A stretch of 64,000 nt of DNA. Source: Siniperca chuatsi (lineage: Eukaryota; Chordata; Actinopteri; Centrarchiformes; Sinipercidae). The position numbers and the translations under genes are program-made. The DNA lies in the NCBI RefSeq assembly GCF_020085105.1, contig NC_058057.1, positions 24,253,082 through 24,317,081 on the forward strand. Direction: 5' to 3'. Of the stretch, positions 51,601 to 61,909 are shown piece after piece; the first letter of the stretch is position 1, and each line of letters begins with the position of its first letter. The notes beneath the pieces were generated by a model, which saw only the letters and a list, made by a program, of their open reading frames with translations, was not told where the DNA came from and searched no databases.

Positions 51601-54251
51601 TAAATTTTTAAACATGGGCACTAATAGAACACTGTTTATGTCGAGGAGAGTGTAGTATATGGCATTGTGTTGCCTTGGGCTAACAGTCACCAGCGCTGTG
51701 TCCGACATTTAGTCATTTCGTATACATTATGTAGCAGATGATCAACCTGTTGCCAAGAGATTGAAAAACCAAACAAATCTGCTCTGAATGCTGCCGTCAC
51801 CGACCGGCCACATGAGATGGAGATCACTCAGTGTGTGTGTTTGGTTTGCTGATGGATCGAGCAAATATTGGCCTTTTATTTAAAATCAACATCAATAACC
51901 TTTTTGAAATGGAAGTTTGTCTGGTTAAATATTTATTGCTGAATTTATCAATACTACACAGGTTGCAGATTAGAAGTCTTTAACTTAAAATGAGTCCAGT
52001 ACGCACGAGTATGTTATGTTGTATAAAAGACTTGCGAAAGTGTTGGCTTTTAATTTTAGAGCAAACCATCAGAGTCTGAATCCTACAATGTCTGACCATG
52101 AATGTGTCTGATTTTATTCAAGTGTTTCACTCAGGCATATTCTTCAGATCCAAAATACAGATGAACTAAACTGATCACTGATCTGTGATGTTACAGCCAC
52201 ATGAATATGTTCATTTATATCTAAATTTGTGAAAATTAGATCTAGTTTTTATTTGCTTGTTTAAAATTTAAGTTTTTCCAACTGCAGTTTCAATTCCAGT
52301 AATAAGTGCAGCTACTAGTTTATATTTGAATCAAAGTTTATGGCGAAGTTAAATTTCTAATTACATACGATAATAATATTGAAACAGGATTTTATTAGGA
52401 TTGGCTTTTAAAAAATTTTAATGATCAGACACAAATTGATACTGTACAAATCACAGCATTCACCTTAACAACAGTAGAGTCAAACTTTTACACTGTGATA
52501 GTTTAACTTAAAGGTATAATATGTAACTTTTCCGCATTAAAATGTATAAAAACGTCCAGACCTATGTTATATATTTAGTTGAGTTGTGTACTTACATTAT
52601 CCCAAATGTTTCCAATAAATTTAAAACCCAGAGAAATCCGTAATTTTAGGTCAAAGTAACAGTGCGTTTCATTTGGTCGCCGGTCAATGGCGTCATAAAT
52701 GGATTCTTTATCCAGTTTTAAGCCACATTTTTACGATACACTTTTTAGATCTTGGTTGTCTTTAACTATATAATTTATACTATTTATTTTTGTCATTGGA
52801 TGTCTGGATCTTAAGTTATCAGAAGCTTGCCTCGCAGCGTCGGAAAAACAATGATTTTTAACGTGAAACTGCTTTATTCAGTGTTTCTACTGGTTTTAAT
52901 CACTGGGTCCGTTTGTTTTGGAGAGGAGGAGGCCTCTGCGGATAATTCGGCTCCCGGTAAAAACCTCCCGAACGATGAACACTGAAGGAATCCTAACCGG
53001 GAGAAGCTGACTGCAATGAAGGCAATGGTGGTGAAGACAACAACTCCCATGATCCCACACTACTTCCAGACGTTGTCAAACTACGTCTTTTGTTATTGTT
53101 TTGATGTGAGAGACCCCTAGCGGCAGAAATTACATACTGTGCATTTAAAGGCTTGAGTCTTATTTTGAAACGTGTTTGTGTGTGTTGACAGAATGGCAGT
53201 GACAGCCAGGGCCTCTAACATGGAGCGTCCGGAGCTCGGTTATGAGAGTATGAGCCACTTCGACATCGATACCGACGACCTCGCTGTCATGCTGATGAAC
53301 ATCGACTTCTGCTCCGGTATGCACAGTGGTACAACGCTCAAGTAAAGTGTTATCGTGTCGAGACATTATGAGGTAGAGGAGGGAGGTAGATGAACATGTC
53401 CATGTAAAACAGTTGGAAATATCACAATCAATAAGATCATGGACTGCTTTTCAGACATTTTCCATCAGCAGAGGAAAAACTTTGGATGTAACAACTGGTG
53501 GATGCAGCTTGTGATGAGAACTCATTATTTTTTACTACTTAATTAATCGATTAGTTAAGAAGGTGATGGATGAGACTGGTTGATAATGGGGTTGATTATT
53601 ATTTGCAGCCCTACTTTCCTTCTTCTGATGAAGTAGATGTATCATACTGACTTTTTCCCTCCTCTGGGGGTATTTTATCTTTTTTCCTCACTTTTTTAAT
53701 GAATTCTGTTTTATGTTTTCTTCTTTTGATTTTATGATTTCTTTGGGAAAAAATGAAAAATTAAGTTGCATAGAAAATGAAAATATTAAAACAATGGGGA
53801 GATAAAACGTCAAATGTAAAAGCTAACTCTTCTAAAAAAGTTTAAATGTATAGTATTGGGAGTTAAAACTCATGTTCTACTAACAAACCACACATGATGT
53901 AAAATAAATGAATAAGACCCCACAGCTACACAAAGACCTCCACAATTTCCTCCATTCAGACACGTTTAAATAGCTCTGTTAACTGTCTAAACAAAAGTGT
54001 GTGTGTACTGGTATTCATCTCATTCTGGGGACAAAAAGCCAGTCTCCACAAGGTAAACCATTACATTTTTGGGTTGAGACTTGTTTTTTTAGTTAAGGTT
54101 AGGGTAAGGCAACATGGACTCAATATAAGTGAGTGTGAAAAACAAGTTTATGTACTGTATGTGTGTGTCTTTAGGTGTGGCAGATGATGGAGAAGAAGAT
54201 TCTGAAGAAGGTGGAGAAGAGTCAGAACTTGACTTGTGCTCCAGACATTAA
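36671..54251 (+). CDS. trim54: TRIM54 (MuRF3), muscle RING finger E3 ubiquitin ligase
   Basis: Muscle E3 ubiquitin ligase that binds microtubules and sarcomeres and acts with TRIM55 and TRIM63. Eight coding exons, all in phase: 36671-36862, 38122-38300, 43250-43427, 46369-46464, 46692-46925, 50376-50398 (23-nt microexon), 53192-53316, 54175-54251 (TAA). They give 367 residues; human TRIM54 has about 358. Domains: N-terminal MNFALGFKP typical of TRIM54 rather than TRIM55/63; RING from C34 (ICPVC) through CQHNLCRKC (50-58) to FRCPSC (85-90); MuRF family-conserved region [19 protein letters not shown]-box 2 about 138-170 ([17 protein letters not shown]); coiled coil about 184-290; COS box to about 340 ([15 protein letters not shown]); acidic tail. 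A Gly/Ser-rich insert at residues 11-24 lengthens the N-terminus compared with human. No frame break is seen. Confidence 0.95.
36863..38121 (+). other. trim54 intron 1, nothing coding
   Basis: AT-rich intron of about 1.26 kb. An open frame at 37720-38076 has no exon support or recognisable motif. Confidence 0.55.
38301..43249 (+). other. trim54 intron 2
   Basis: A 4.9-kb intron. It starts with a GT-rich tract (38317-38338) and contains the degenerate CACTT/CACTCC array at 41045-41510. The rest shows no coding exon on either strand. Confidence 0.55.
41045..41510. repeat. Degenerate pentamer-type array (CACTT/CACTCC), copy 1
   Basis: On the plus strand nearly every 5-10 bases repeat TTCACT, CCACTT, TTTACTTC or CTCCA. 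The sequence is strongly C/T plus A and lacks G. Open frames in it (His-Phe-Thr-Ser-Leu runs) are artefacts of the repeat. It lies in trim54 intron 2, upstream of exon 3. Confidence 0.85.
43470..44180. repeat. Degenerate pentamer-type array (CACTT/CACTCC), copy 2
   Basis: The same unit mix as at 41.0-41.5 kb (CACTTCACTCCACTT and variants), about 700 bases, starting about 40 bases after trim54 exon 3. It begins with CAGTTCACATCACTTCACTT and ends with CCTTTCACTTCACTTCACTG. Confidence 0.88.
44531..44605. repeat. Dispersed fish repeat fragment
   Basis: ACATTACATTTATTTAGATGACGC then TTTTATCCAAAGCGACTTACAAT is a very common short interspersed sequence in teleost genomes. Only a short piece is present. 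Confidence 0.6.
44661..45515. mobile_element. Inverted-end element (TGGTGGAAGAAGTA) interrupted by a TTAA element
   Basis: The left end CAGTGGTGGAAGAAGTATTAAG and right end TTACTTTCCACCACCGC are inverted. The interior has the typical TACTTAAGTAAAA, AGTACTCACTATGCAG and ATATTTCCCTCTGAAATGTAGTGGAG words. It is split by the separate element at 44724-45101. Confidence 0.7.
44724..45101. mobile_element. TTAA-type MITE, copy 1 (nested)
   Basis: The left end AAAGGTCCAGTGTGTAA and right end CACACTGTACCTTTAA are inverted copies. The interior has GGAGCGGGTCCCCTTCCACGG and GTTGCGCCGCCATGTTTCTA. TTAA is intact on the right side only. It is inserted in the TACTTAAGTA-rich element at 44661-45515. Confidence 0.72.
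45621..45638. promoter_or_regulatory. 18-bp perfect palindrome with CACGTG core
   Basis: TGTCCACACGTGTGGACA is its own reverse complement and contains an E-box core. It could be a dimeric transcription-factor site or chance. Nothing else nearby supports a function. Confidence 0.3.
47849..48125. mobile_element. TTAA-type MITE, copy 2 (truncated)
   Basis: Over 200 bases it is nearly identical to copy 1 at 44.7 kb, starting TTAAAGGTCCAGTGTGTAAAA and including the GGAGCGGGTCCCCTTCCACGG block. It stops near GTGAGGTGAGCGGTA without the right inverted end. It lies in trim54 intron 5. Confidence 0.75.
49391..49929. mobile_element. Fold-back element with about 115-bp inverted arms
   Basis: The left arm 49391-49507 and right arm 49817-49929 are inverted copies with few mismatches. 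Shared blocks are CTCAACCCTCAAATTACATC, AAAGCTTGTTTTTAA, TATCCTGGGACATGTATA and ATGCCCAAAATGGTGGCATT. The 310-base loop includes a hAT-like end (TTAGGGCTGCAACTAACGAT at 49522) and a poly-A tract. Confidence 0.8.
50871..51073. mobile_element. Two-tier palindromic MITE
   Basis: Outer inverted arms: ACGGTGGCCCTGAGAGCTCAAC and GTTGAGCTCTCAAGGCCACCGT. Inner inverted arms: GAAAACACAACCAAATACAGAAACGCTGC and GCAGTGTTTCTGTATTTGGTTGTGTTTTC. It has no coding capacity. A short non-autonomous DNA transposon is likely. Confidence 0.75.
52508..53148. mobile_element. TTAA-flanked non-autonomous element next to trim54 exon 7
   Basis: TTAA at 52508-52511 and 53145-53148. The ends TTAAAGGTATAATATGTAAC and TTACATACTGTGCATTTAA are imperfect inverted copies. 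It ends only 43 bases before the exon starting at 53192, so it reaches the branch-point zone. Confidence 0.7.
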
Positions 54252-56600
54252 GACCAAAACAGAGGTAGCTGTTGTTTTCAATGACTCAAGTGCAGATTCG
54301 GACCTTTTAAAGGTTAATACATTTGAGTAAAAATGATTTGATATTCTTTGAGAGACTAATAGAAGGGAATAAAAGGTGTTTGTTTCTGTTCTGAATCTTC
54401 CTGTTGACCTTTATTGATGAATTGATCGGGGTTTTGCTTGGCCAAGATTTTGTGGTGTGTTTGATTTTGGTTTAGAAAGTGTCCTCCTCACATTAGTTAT
54501 TCAGCTTCCAGTGCTCAGGCATCAGCTGAGAGGAGAGGAGGCAAGAAGCCTGGTCTCCTCTTGCCAAATGTATGTTTTATACACTGTAACCGACACACAT
54601 TAGCCTACAGAGCCTAATTTATAATATTTTGTTTGAGGTACTAATAAGGGAAGATTTTATTCGTTAATTTAGTCCTGAATTATAGACCTGCCAACTCTGT
54701 TTTTGGTGAGAATCAAATTAAAATCTCAAGGTCCCCTTACTAGCCTTTTCTGGTGATTTCAAGTGCCTCAAGGTCTTCATCAGCAGTTGCTCAGTTGTCA
54801 TGGAGGCCATTCACATCGCACACCAAAGACCATCTTTGAACAGAGACAGAGGTTACACCAAATTAAAATCAAACTTTTCCTCATTTTGCTGAAGATTATT
54901 CTCAAACCTGGTAACTTATTTTTAAGGACCCCTTTGTGTCATAAAGATATATCAAAGAGAATACCTAAATAAAAATAAATTATAGTGTTCACTGTAAATA
55001 CTTACCCATCCTCTATTAGCTTTAATATTATTATATAACAATCATATGTGTTCATTTGTCACTTTGTGGCATTAGATTAAATTTCGCCTCAAATAATTGT
55101 CTATGGTTGATAATTGTTTGCAGGTCATTCACTTATTTGCTAAGCTAGTCAGTGACTACGAATCTTTGATTTGGAACGATCTTGGAAGGTGATTTGTAAT
55201 TTCCACCTATAAGCCACACTCATCCAAGGGCTGATATATCATAACAAGGCTTTTTTTTAAAATATCATATAAGAAGCCTGAAGACCCTGCACACCCATGG
55301 TTCACCCACACAGGTGATTTCACTCACGTTGGCTGATTTAGACCTCTTCCCAGGACTGTGCTTGATTGACATTGCTCTGAGTCTGCTGTTAGCTTTGTTG
55401 CACGTGTTAGGGTGGGACGAATAATCTTATCAGTACATGGCGTCCTTCCTGCCCACCATCAACCTGAGGAGAGGTCTAATATAAAAATAACTGAAAACAC
55501 AATCAATAATAATAATGTGAAAGAGGTCGCTCATAGTGATGAACCTACAGGGACTTTTCACCTAAAATTGCAGCTCCCCTCGGCTTTACGGAGCTTTATA
55601 ACGAGTTTCAGCTCATTGTTTATCTGTCCAGCCACAACTCTACTGGTTCACTCTCACCGCTCTCATGGCGTCATTTTTGGCTGCAGCAGACAGCTGTTTT
55701 AAAAGCTCTAAAAACCTACAGTACACTACCTGCTCAGCACCAAACGGCAGACACAATTAGCGACTAGCTGGTGAACATAGTGGAGCATTAAGCAGCTGAA
55801 GAGCCAGATATTTCCCTCAGGAGTTGGTGGAGACCAAAATCAGAGCTAAAAGAGAGAGAATATTGGACTTACGTTCATCAGGAGGGCTAAAACATGACTC
55901 CAAATGAATGATAATGTTGCTCTGTAACTTCTGTGTAAATAAATGTGTAAATAAGCAACTGTTTGCTAACAAGTTTGCCATATCAGATGATTATATCTAA
56001 GTGTTCACAACTTGTTTCTGCTGCTGTTTAAGTGGATAGTCTCATAAGATGTTACATACTGTATACAAATATAAATACGTGGCAACATTTGTGATGTCTT
56101 ATAAACGTGAACTTAAATACTACATATTTTAAGTGTATCCTGTTAATTTGACACACTTTCCTGTAAGTTTCTAAAAATGCAAAAGAAAGCTCTGTACTGA
56201 TGGCTCTCGAAATGAAGCAGTGCAAATGTGTCAGAGCCTGTTTATAGATGTTCTTGTTGCTGTGCTGATTAATTGTAATATTTGCAAATGTGCACAGTCT
56301 GAAGTCAGCAGCAGCTCACTGTGTATCGTACAGAGGGGATGTGTGAAATCATCTCTAACAAGACCACTTACGTAAAGAGAGCTGCAGAAAGTGAAGGATT
56401 CCCCTCATGCTCTCAGGAAGGAGACAGCATCAGTGTATTCATGCTGACTCAGTCAAAGGCAGCAACAGCAACAGCATCCTCCTCCGTGCTGTATTTGTGT
56501 GGAGTGGGTACATTAGGCCGAGCAGCTGGAGAGTCACTGGTGATTGTTTAGACGTGGGCTGATGACACTGATCTCATGATATTTCGTCTTTTGTTCTTTA
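54252..56600 (+). other. trim54 3' region
   Basis: Presumed 3' UTR directly after the TAA. The first AATAAA is at 54968-54973. A possible donor, ACAGAG|gtagct, lies at 54264/54265. A dispersed fish repeat (about 55555-55925) has CAGCCACAACTCTACTGGTT and CACAATTAGCGACTAGCTGG. No independent gene is recognised. Confidence 0.45.
55555..55925. mobile_element. Dispersed non-autonomous repeat
   Basis: Characteristic words CTCATTGTTTATCTGTCCAG, CTGTTTTAAAAGCTCTAAAA, AGCGACTAGCTGGTGAACAT and GACTCCAAATGAATGATAAT, which I recall from a widespread teleost element. Exact ends are not clear. Confidence 0.55.
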
Positions 56601-56606
56601 CTCGAG

Positions 56607-56741
56607 GTCCTTACTGCAGTCCTGAGGAAATGTAAAACAGAGACCGAAGTAGAGGTTTACCATAATCCTCTGGAAGAAATCCACACAGTGTTCAAGAGTG
56701 AAGTCAGCCACAGTGGACATGAAACAACAAAGACAACATAA
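56607..56741 (+). other. Orphan exon-like open frame with overlapping poly(A) signal
   Basis: Possible acceptors are tactcgag (before 56607) and ttactgcag (before 56620). The frame then runs 41 codons (VLRKCKTETEVEVYHNPLEE...) to TAA at 56739-56741, which overlaps AATAAA at 56740-56745. The composition looks coding (Glu/Thr/Val-rich), but I do not recognise the protein. It could be an alternative last exon of trim54 or chance. Confidence 0.25.
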
Positions 56742-57452
56742 TAAAAAAAACAACAACCTGTAAATGATTTAAATCATACCTTTATATACATTATCCGTGT
56801 TTCCTCCTGCAGCAGCCCAGATGTGGGAAAACTGACTTGGCCAGATTTTTGCCTCCCACATTGTTGCTTTTTGTTCAGTAAAAAATTGTGTGTAAATATA
56901 TCTCTCTATGTATAGCTCACAGGAAGTGTATACAGTGGATTTAGCACTGTATTCTGTGTTGTGGGAGGGAAAGTAAAAAGATTTCGTTCATGTGTGTCAT
57001 TTTCTTTAGGATTTAAAGCCTTTCTGTCACAATACTTTATAAAAGGCTTCCGTAAAGACTACAGTTTTTGCATTTTTGTCTATTATTTTCAGATGTTATG
57101 TAAATTAAAAAAACAAAACAGTGTGGGGGTTAAAGTCAGTAAGATACAAAATGGTTTCTTTAAAAGAAGAGTCATTTTTAAACAGGGCAAGTTTGTAGCT
57201 CAGAACTGGGGTTAAATTATTTCGTCAATTCATGTGACAAACTGTACGTATATTTCTATTTGAGCAGAAATGTTCTTTTTTAAACATATAAATACAGGAG
57301 AATGACAATACCACTGAGCAGAACTGAAAGAGTGGGCAGCATGATGGATTTTGGGTTGTTGTGTATGACCAAAACGACCCATATGAATATTTTCTGATCT
57401 GCCACCTCTATGGTTAAGGGTTGGTTAGTTTTGAGCACCGGACACTACTTGG

Positions 57453-58220
57453 TTAAAAGGATAAGTCTGGTGATATTCTGTATTTATCGTATTGTCAACA
57501 AATCCCATGAACAGACCAAAACCAACAATGAATTGATCCTTCTTCTGTCTGCATCCAACGCCTGGTATATCTTAGTCTTCTGTGTGTCATAGAGCTCCAT
57601 TGTTGTCCAAGAACTATTAAAAACACATCAGTGAGCAATGCTGCTGTGAACAATCTCTAGAGCACCAAATATGTATTAATGCTTGTCTGAAAATAGTCCC
57701 CACCAAATGCACTATTTACTCCTGTTTGAGTAACATTTGCTCTACGGATGTCGGTCGGCCCATCACTTTGGTACAGCCAGAAATAGCTCAACAACTATTA
57801 TATATAAACATTCATGTTCCCCTCTGGATGAACTTTGGTGATTCCTTCACTTTTCAAATTTCAATTTGTCCAATACTTTGGTTTATCACCAAAAACCTGC
57901 AAAACTACATATTACTGCCACATTCCCATCAGCCTCAGCTGCACTTTGTTTTTAGTGCTAACTACCAAATGTTAGCATGCTAACATGCTATACTAAGATG
58001 GTGAACATGGTAAACATTACACCTGCTAAACATCAGCATGTTAGGATTGTCATTGTGAGCATGTTAGCATCATGATGTTAGCATTTTGCTCAAAGAACTG
58101 CTGTGCATTCAGCATTGCTGTAGTCTTATCTAAAAATGAGACTATATATTTGTGACTTTTTTTTTTTAATTAAAGATTTGGTCTTTCCATGAGATTTGTT
58201 GACAATAAGAAAATTTGAAT
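57453..58220. mobile_element. Composite repeat, outer family shared with 31.4-32.7 kb
   Basis: The left end TTAAAAGGATAAGTCTGG with TTGTCAACAAATCCCATGAA and the right end GGTCTTTCCATGAGATTTGTTGACAATAAG are inverted and match the element at 31408-32731. A different repeat is nested inside (about 57740-58130), with GGCCCATCACTTTGGT and the GTTAGCATGCTAACATGCT cluster. Confidence 0.65.
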
Positions 58221-59220
58221 AAACAGCTAATGTTGTTATACAGTCTCAATCATGAGGTATGAAAGGAGGGGAGGTGGGGGATGTTGAGAGTTAAGAAAAG
58301 TTGTATTAGAGGTGATCTGTTGATTTAGAAAGAGAAGTCCATGCTTTTATTTTTCTCTCTCTATTTTTGACACAGAATGAATCATCACTGACACAGATAA
58401 ATGATCGTGTTTCTCCTGTGCTAGCTATGGCATTGATTTTTTAAATTTTACTTTTTATGCTCTGCCAAAATGTATTATTGATCTGTTTACCCGTCATCGG
58501 TCGGACGCTGATGGTTTTTTCCAGGTCAAAAAGGGATTTTTGGGGTTTGGCTTTTGTGGTAAGGGGCCCTTTGACTCTGGAGCACTTTCCCAAGAACGCA
58601 AGCACACATACATTTTGTAACTTCTTATACTTTTTAAAGACGTTTTAATGAGAAAGGCTCTGTCAGATATAGTCACAATATGCAATGTTATGTTTTTATG
58701 TTTCTTTTAATACACATATACCATTTGTTTTTTAGTTTTCCCAATTCTGTTTTTATTCCTTCTGATTGCATGTTTTCTTCCTGTGAAATAACTTTTTTAA
58801 CTTTATGAAAATTGATAATTATTATTAAGCCAGGTGCGCAGGTGTTTGTTTTATTGTGTAATTTGATAGTTTCATTTCATTGGTGCACGGATATAGCAAG
58901 TTGTAAAGTGTGAAATTTGGTGATGTTAGGCTTTTGATTGTGGCCACTGAGTTGCATATAAAAAACTAAATAGACTAACTTTAATCAAATAAAGCACAAA
59001 TATATGCTAAACACACTTGTGTTTTTATTTGATTGAATTGTAAACATTTTAATGCCAATGGTGATTATTTTTTAATGCTTTAAGTCTTTTACATCCTGGG
59101 ATTTTGGAAAACTGGGGTTAAAACGCAGTCTTGAATTTAAAAAAAACTACATGAATATCAGTCTCTAAATGATGCTGTTTATCTTCATGCAGGAAAGAAA
59201 ATGTATTTACAGGTTCAATT
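58221..59220. other. Intergenic, nothing recognised
   Basis: AT-rich DNA between repeats. Short open frames on both strands show no motif support. Confidence 0.5.
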
Positions 59221-59224
59221 TACA

Positions 59225-60224
59225 GTTTGTTCGGATAAGATATACTTTAATGTCCCCGTAGTGAAATTTGTTCTGGACTCTGTCCTGCAGTTCCACAACA
59301 TCATACATACTGCATAATAAAAAAACGTCAGCATTTCAACAACACATAGCTTCCATGTAACAGTTTGCACGTACACACCTTCTGACAATGGCGAAATATT
59401 GCACAACCCCCATGGCCAACATCCTACATTACCTGTTTGTGTTGAGTATCTTTATGGACATAGGCTGGACTGAATGTTTATAACGGTTCAGCCTGCTCTG
59501 GGTGGAGAGTGAGAGTTGGATCCGACACTATTTTCTGCGCCTGTCTGATGATAGATTGCTCATAGATTGTTTGGAGGAACAAGTATTTTTTAACCCACAT
59601 AATTTTAATAGTGGTCTGTACCAGACGAGCACTTTGTGATTTCAACTGTACAGACAGTTACCATACCAGGCTGTCATCCCATATCTTATAATACTCTCTT
59701 TGACTGCATGGTAAAAGAGTAACATGAACTTCTGCTCAACTCCATAGACTCTAAGTCTACGTAAAAAAATACATCCGCTGTTGCAGTCTAGAGCAGAGAC
59801 TATGAACATGGGCCCTCCAGCAAAGTGTATTATCAATATGAACCCTGAGGTACTTATAAGAGCAGACCTGAGTGATGGATTCATTGTGGATAACGACCGG
59901 CCTAAGATCACCCACAGCCCTACAGTGAAGCACCATCTCCTCTGTCTTCTTCACATTCAACACAAGATCACACCATTGCACAAATCTCTCTATTTCAGAG
60001 CGGTAAACTGATGCACTTCTGTAACTGTGCATTAGGCCCAGGATGGCTGCATCATCTGAGAACTTGATGATATAGTTCTCAGGGTGGATGCTCATGCACT
60101 CACATTGTGAAGAGGCCCGGGGAGCTGACACAACCCAGAGGGGCACCAGTGCTGGTTTGTCTGGGCTCTGAGAGGGAATTGTTGACCCTAACATGCCGGG
60201 TACGATAAAAAAACCCATATACAA
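59225..60224 (-). mobile_element. LINE fragment with reverse-transcriptase C-terminus
   Basis: On the minus strand two overlapping frames (59757-60224 and 59642-59911) give a near-continuous product. It includes LNVKKTEEMVLHCR, SYKYLRVHIDNTLCWRAHVH, and then RRLRVYGVEQKF and FYHAVKESIIRYGMTAWYGN. This is the palm/thumb end of a fish non-LTR reverse transcriptase. One frameshift joins the two frames around 59760-59910. The copy is 5'-truncated and ends near 59230 with an untranslated tail (TAAAGTATATCTTATCC on the minus strand). Confidence 0.8.
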
Positions 60225-61090
60225 GTAATCTCAGCCACAAGGTGTTACAGTACTTGATTTTGCATCAGGTTAAATCTTTTGAAGTCAAGCTTTTGTTGCA
60301 TTGAGAATCTCTCTGCTCTTGTTTCTGAGTTTAAAGTATGGTGACACACACACACGTATTTGTCATTCCTGTGATCTACAAAGTGATATGTAATGGCATT
60401 TGTAAAGCACAATGAGGGAGATGAAACTTAACCAACACATGCACACACACAGACAGACACAGACAGACAGATGGTGATAAGGCAGAAGAATCACCAACAC
60501 ACCCACAGTTTGGACTGAGTCATAGAAACAAAAGGACCCAGAGGCCATTTTGACTTCTGTGTTTGTTTCTTCTCTCTCTCTCTCTCTCTTTTATCTGTTT
60601 CAACAACTTGAACAAGACACCATTAACTATCACTTCCATCATGTCTGAGCCTTCAAACATAATTCATCGTTTTAAAATGCTTCTGTTGCAATGATAGGAT
60701 TCAACAGACATTTGAAAGTGATAATAAATTGTATACTCAAATTTCATCGCAGTTAATACATTTTATCAATGTTCTACAGTTCAGCAATGGGTCTAATTAA
60801 ATTGTTGGGTTTTATTTAATTTTTATTCTCTCACATACTAACTAACAAGCCACATTAAGTGATTATATTTATAGGAAGCTACAGGATGCAGTCAACAGGG
60901 TCAAAACATCAACCCATTCTTCTGCTGAATTTGTGGGTTAAAGTCTAGTTTCAGGTCTAGTGATACGGAACAAGATTCCCAACGTTGCTTCCTTGCATTT
61001 GTCTTAAACTGGCAATAATACCTGAATGTAAATACAAAGTTTATCCTGTGGGTGGTGTAAGATGAAAGTCAATGGAGGTAATTAAAATCA
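60225..61090. other. Intergenic with simple repeats
   Basis: Contains a short AC run near 60343-60356, an AC/AG-rich tract near 60438-60470 and (TC)n at 60569-60589. No gene is recognised. Confidence 0.55.
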
Positions 61091-61096
61091 AAAGGG

Positions 61097-61245
61097 TCGG
61101 GTCGTTCTGGTGGCCGAGGAGTTTAAGACGCTGACCAATGCTATGTCAACGGTTCGAGTCCAACTGGGGACCTTTATTACATGACATACCCTCTCTCTCT
61201 CTAATCTAATAAAGGCAGAAAATGCCCCAAAATACTGAAAGAACA
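61097..61245 (+). mobile_element. tRNA-derived SINE
   Basis: A tRNA-like head carries an A box (TGGCCGAGGAGT, 61110-61121) and a B box (GGTTCGAGTCC, 61151-61161) about 30 bases apart. It is followed by a CT-rich stretch and an ATCTAATAAAGGCAGAAAATGCC tail. The polymerase III promoter pattern inside a repeat tail indicates a SINE rather than a real tRNA gene. Confidence 0.7.
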
Positions 61246-61740
61246 TATCAAAGGTTTAATCTCCTTGGGAGCATGAATATGCTCAGCAAAGTTAATGGAA
61301 ATTGGCTTGTCCCGAGGCTGGTGCAAGAGGAGAGCAAACGTTACATTCAGTAAACGTCGAAGAGTTCTGACATTTTAATATTTCTTGGGTACATTGAAAA
61401 TATTTTGCCTGATGGTGGCGCTAGAGGAGAATCGTCAGGTCAACGAGAAAAACATTAGGATTCAAACCAGATTTCATGGAAATAAAGTCATTTGTTTTTG
61501 ACACACTTTGTCACAAACCAAAGAGTTGATCAAGTGAAAATTTTTACCCGATGGTGGCGCTAGAAAAAAGGTCAGGGGGTTCACCATCATCATTAGGAAT
61601 CATCCTCTGGGGGACATGATATCCAAACTAAATTTCAATGAAATCTGACCAGTAGGTGTTGAGATTTTTCTCTGAAAGTGTTTGACCCCGTCGCAAGCTG
61701 GACAAAAATCACCCCCATAGGGAAATTTTCGGCTTACAGT
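61246..61740. repeat. Dispersed fish repeat (GGTGGCGCTAGA type)
   Basis: The phrase GATGGTGGCGCTAGA occurs twice (around 61410 and 61550) with AATTTCAATGAAATCTGACCAGTAGGTGTTGAGAT, an arrangement I recall from a common teleost repeat. There is no ORF. Confidence 0.55.
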
Positions 61741-61909
61741 ATTTCCATTTTCAGTATTGCCTTTGTGAAGGATCTTATTACAAATGGAAAAACATCACAT
61801 GACACTTAAACCATATAGCGGTCACAAAAAGTTGTGTTTTATAAATCTATTAATACACATTTATAATTAGCACAATAACAGAATCAAAAGCAAGGATTTT
61901 TTTACTTCA

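Larger units (their letters stand above)
50399..53191 (+). other. trim54 intron 6
   Basis: A 2.8-kb intron containing a diverged element at about 50480-50836 (ending TACTTCTTCCACCACTG), the two-tier palindrome at 50871-51073 and the TTAA element at 52508-53148. No coding exon is seen. Confidence 0.6.

Noticed and set aside
61097..61170. tRNA gene (A and B boxes present)
   Set aside because: The acceptor stem does not pair, and it continues into a repeat tail; a SINE is the better reading.
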